From: Eudromia elegans
Taxonomy: Eukaryota; Chordata; Aves; Tinamiformes; Tinamidae
DNA length: 64,000 bases
Direction: 5' to 3'
NCBI GenBank assembly: GCA_003342815.1
Contig: PTEX01000012.1
Span: forward strand, 5,007,209-5,071,208
The position numbers and the translations under genes were made by a program. The stretch's first letter is position 1, and each line of letters begins with the position of its first letter. Below are positions 60,158 through 64,000 of this stretch, piece after piece. The notes below the pieces were generated by a model. The model saw only the letters and a program-made list of their open reading frames with translations, did no database searches and had not been told where the DNA came from.

Positions 60158-63100
60158 GAATTGCTTATACTGTTCTTCAACAGTGTATGTTACATTTATG
60201 ATATGAAATCAAGTGGCAAAAGTAATACTGAGATTGATGGGATTATTTCTTTGTTTGGCAAGGTAGGTTTTGGTCCTTAGCAGCAGCCCAGGGGCCTGCA
60301 ATTTTGTCTTATCCCATGTAGCATTTTAGAGATGACTTTGCATTCTGAGGAAAGAATAACAAGGTTTGTGGCAAGGCTTCAAGGAATGCCTTGCCACCTA
60401 TATGCTGCACTTTCATGGAAGAGGACTGCTGCCCTTTCCGTCAGCCCTGCAGTCTGTTGAAGGACGTGTGCCTACTGTATGTGTTGTCATTAGTATTTTG
60501 TCATAATTGGCAAGATTTTCCATGGCCTGTCTGCTGTAAAGGACTGTGCTGGCATCTCTGTGCAGGGAGAAAATAAAAGATATTCTGCAAATATCTAATT
60601 TACATTAACAGAAACCAAGTTTCAGTATTCTGTCTATCACTACAGGCAGCAACTTTTGCTGACAGCAGCCTCATGTTCCTGATGATAATTGAGCTTGGGT
60701 TTTCTCTGACAACCTCAGTTACAGCTTCTGGGAACGTTTTATAGCTTTTTCTGTTAGTGAGCTGTCAGTAGGTAGATTGGGCTAATGATGTTTCCAAGGG
60801 TAATGCCACGCCAGGCAAAGGTATGCTTTCAATCTGATTCTTATTTCATGGATAAGCCAGCATTAAATTAGTAAATTTAAAGGTATGAAACTGGTGTAAA
60901 AGAGAACCAGGTCCACAGTGATTGCACTCCAAAGAGGTTCAGGTTAGTCTGCTTTCTCGTGCCGCTCTGGTGAATGCCAAGAGCAAACTGTTGAGGGATC
61001 TCCCTTGGGCAGGTCACCAAGGGGACTTAGCCTAGGAGCGCTCATCCAGATAACAGGGGCTCGTTCATAGGGCAAGTAGTATTTGATTAGCCATAAAAAG
61101 CAAAATATGTGAACGCAACTTTAGCTAAGGCCCAGGTGTTGCCTGTGTATTGCTCTAGAAAGCATTTTGCTTTGGACAGCAACACAGTGAAATTGCTTGT
61201 TGTGCTGGAAGAATTATGATGGTTCAGGGAAAGGATGAAGGGACACTGAAGGGCACTAGATGTTAACAGCTGTATTTTTCTCCTTTTGCTTTTTTTTCCT
61301 AATCTGGACTTTTTTTTGGTCTCTAAGTGCATCTTCCTTGTAAGTTACCTTGCTTCAAATACCATAAGAAATTCATTTAGAGTAGAAAGATGGATGGTTT
61401 GCAGTGAGTGTAACTTGGGATGCGCCTGGGAGAGTTCTCTGTGGGATGCCATTGCTTTTCGTTTACTGTTCTGTCTTCCTCCTCTTCATTCTAGCATTTG
61501 CCCCCTGGGACTCATAGAGGGAGTATTTGAGGAATATTCCTGGAGTTCAAAACCTTTTTCAAAGTAAGATGAGCCAAAAGAGATTAGACATAAGCAAACA
61601 GAATGAATTATGTTCTTGAGAAAACCAAACAAAAAAAACAGGTCTAGTGAAAAGTAAGTCACATTAGTTCTAATCAGTTCTACATTGCTTATGTACAGTT
61701 TGTTTTAAAGGTAGTCTAATCAATCCTTTTTAGGAGGGGATAGAGCTCCGCAGAGTTAACCATGTTATCCTGACACCCCTTCCCTCTGTACTAGGTGAAT
61801 TTAGCACGCAGTATCAAAAGTGGCAGTTTGCTTTCGTAGCAAGAAATGCGCGCCCACGTTCCCCTCGCATCCCTTGACTGCACCGTTTTCCCCTTTGCCT
61901 CAGATGGAGCTTCTTGGCTAGAAGCTTTAATGGGCGGTGCTGCTCCTTGCACTGACCCGAGCTCCTCTTGCACGGTCTCAGGGTTCATACGTACAGGGAG
62001 TCTTCAGAAGGCCTGCACCATCTGCCACATGTGCGGGAGATGCTGGCAGCTATCTTAGCCTAGCGCAGGCAGGCCTGTTTCTTCTCAGCCAAACCATAAT
62101 CACCATGGTACATTATTAATTATAATAAAATAATCTATCTCAGATTTGGCCTGTAGTTTATTAACTAACTTCCTGCCTGAATGACTATTTGGTCTTTTCT
62201 GGTATGTGTTTTAGCAGATGACTCTTGAGTTGGAATATTATCTTTCGGAAATTCAGGGCTTTGTTTCATAGTGTTGGCAGTAGCAGAAAAAGCCAGAAGA
62301 GATCACAAGGAGTAACTCAAAATCCTAAGAGCGGGCAGTGCTAATTGCTGATACCATTGGGGATTTAACCTTTTGGGATGCTGTCCGGTGGGTAGGCAAA
62401 GCATCAAGTAGATACTTTTTTTTCTTACCTTCTAATATTTTCTGGGGGAAAAAAAACCCCGAGTTCTTCTATACTGAGCTTCGTAGCAAGGCTACCTATA
62501 TTTTTACTGCACCTGCCTTCATTGCTAAGTATACCTGGCATTGCTGTTGTGTGCCGCAAATTTAAAAAGTCATTATAGCTGTTAAAGTCAGCTTGGTTTA
62601 CCCAGTCATGTGATCTGCTATAATTTTCCTGGTTGTGATTTTATACTGTTTAGTGTGTTCTTAAAATACTGACAGAACTATAAATATCCACACCTCACTG
62701 TTTTTGCAATTATTACTCAAATATCTTCAAAAGGCGTAATTAAAGAATCTCTCTTGTGGAGCAATTTAAATTTAAAACCCTGTTTTTACTATTGTTGTTA
62801 TCTTCTCTACTTTTAATCTTCCATAATTTCCTTTCACAGCTGTTACTGTTAACATTTCCCACCATTTGCTTTTATTATTCTCAAATGATCTTATATTTCC
62901 ATAATCTCTACTGTAAATCTTCCCTTGTTCTGGCATCTGTTGGGCTATGAAAGAAGTTGCTAGCTAGAAGTATCTACTATGAAGTATCAGTTTCATTTGC
63001 TTTTTCAATTGCTTAGTTTTTATTGTGTTTCTGCAAACTAAGGATGCTGAATTTAAGCATCTAAAGCATAGATCTCTGTGTGCTCTAAAAGTAAAGTCTA

Positions 63101-64000
63101 ATAATTATATCAAAAGGAGCACTCCTGAGTATTTTGGCACGTTATGGTGTTAAGTGTTCAAGACTCTCTGAGGATAAATATGTTATTTTAAAGAGTGTGG
63201 TGAACAGTCACTGTAACTTGATTTTTTACAGCGTTAATAATTTAGAAAAAATTGTATTTAAATTGACTATTTCTGCTTGTGTTTTCAAAATAAGGATCTG
63301 GACAAAGTAAGATAAGCAGAGCAACTGAACTGTCATTTAACACTATGGGGTCGCCCTCATCCTTCAGCTGATTTAACTCTCTGTAGAAATTACCCAAAGA
63401 ACCACAAACCAAAACGCAGAGACTATTAACAGCTGTGTATGTTTTAAAGCTCAGATATTAAATTAATATCAGTGGTAAACAAACTGCATTGTTAGCAAGC
63501 TGCCATTAGTATGTTAAACTGTCATGATCCTACAGCATCGTGTCTGCAGAAACATGTATTTGTGCCCAACATATATAAGGAAATGACACTCAGTAAAGGC
63601 AAGTATAGTAGGAGGCAGATGTTTACTTTAAAACTAGAATGAGCTGCAACTTATAATGTGAAATGAAGGACAAAGTAAGATTTTTCCTTTTCATTTTTCT
63701 CTTGCATGACAGAAGAAAAAGGACAATATCAACTCATGCCAATTCTATGAAAAAAAGAATTCATGGAAATAAGTTTTTAGCCTTTGTGAGAAATGGAAGT
63801 GAATTACACTCCTAATGCTAAATGAGCTGAGCGTGTTGCTGTAGTGTCATTAAACTGAAGGGTGTCTGTTTATGGCTGAAGCATTTAACATTCTCACAAG
63901 TCCACATTTGAAAGTGGGTGGTGTGGATCTGTTTATTAATGTTACGTCGTCTATCTGCATTCTTTCTTGCTTCTTAGCTCAAAGTTTGGCTTAGATACTT

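Larger units (their letters stand above)
1..64000 (+). other. NAV3: NAV3 gene, internal part (gene continues beyond both ends)
   Basis: All recognisable coding sequence in the window belongs to one plus-strand gene. Translated exons match vertebrate NAV3 as I remember it, and fit it better than NAV1 or NAV2: the CH-domain end (IENVDVCLSFLAARGVNVQG), the KQQQHHQQQYYQSLVELQQ tract, the YATQSNHSGIATSQKK segment absent from NAV2, and the DINSGYMTDGGLNLYTRSLN segment. Neuron navigators are large cytoplasmic proteins that follow growing microtubule plus ends and guide neurite outgrowth; full length has an N-terminal CH domain, a long disordered basic linker, coiled coils and a C-terminal AAA ATPase. 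Only the CH end and part of the linker are encoded here. Every junction keeps reading frame and every intron is GT-AG. The exon encoding the residues before IENV and the one after VDAD (human WDDSSS) were not found, so they lie outside the window. Confidence 0.95.
57662..64000 (+). other. NAV3: NAV3 intron (5' part), no exon seen
   Basis: This intron starts GTAACT and runs past the window end. I searched for the expected next exon (human WDDSSSVSSGLSD) and did not find it. Contents are a TA-rich microsatellite (58756-58790), an A19 run (60139-60157), a short CA stretch near 59608-59625 and otherwise AT-rich unique sequence. Frames such as 58890-59081 and 61286-61567 show no family resemblance. 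Confidence 0.8.

Overview
This is vertebrate genomic DNA, almost certainly from a bird. Short coding blocks with GT-AG splice sites are separated by long AT-rich introns. The only recognisable interspersed repeats are CR1 retrotransposons with the typical avian 3' end (repeated ATAGAATC-like units and the reverse-transcriptase C-terminus). I cannot name the species.

The whole window lies inside one plus-strand gene, NAV3 (neuron navigator 3), a homologue of C. elegans UNC-53 that acts on microtubule plus ends in growing neurites. Nine main-path coding exons were placed, with codon phases that agree across every junction: 6849-6921, 9910-10087, 21635-21703, 24421-24560, 30416-31421, 41592-41707, 53572-53680, 54017-54400 and 57542-57661. 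They encode the C-terminal end of the calponin-homology (CH) domain, the long Ser/Lys/Pro-rich linker with several S-x-I-P motifs, and the conserved block around RTVKNIADLRQNLEETMSSL and the GYMSDG/GYMTDG motifs. The upstream exons (N-terminus and most of the CH domain) and the downstream exons (starting with the WDDSSS exon, then the coiled coils and AAA ATPase) lie outside the window.

The most notable element is a further 544-nt coding exon at 47803-48346, inside the 12-kb intron before 53572. It starts with its own ATG downstream of an in-frame stop, sits in a CpG-rich block, and ends in the phase that joins the 53572 exon. Its protein resembles the N-terminus of the paralogue NAV1 (KQKSLTNL, LSKS-HSL, GKSDDE, LGDLEQ motifs), not the CH-containing NAV3 N-terminus. 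It is best read as an alternative promoter and first exon giving a CH-less, NAV1-like NAV3 isoform.

The introns hold CR1 copies (408-775 minus, 37279-37440 minus, about 37440-38297 plus, 52098-52935 minus, and an older fragment near 36100-36410), several simple repeats, a near-perfect 36-bp-stem hairpin at 44861-44943, local CpG-rich patches, and two low-confidence cryptic or terminal exon candidates (25896 and 31971). No second protein-coding gene, tRNA, rRNA or CRISPR array was recognised.
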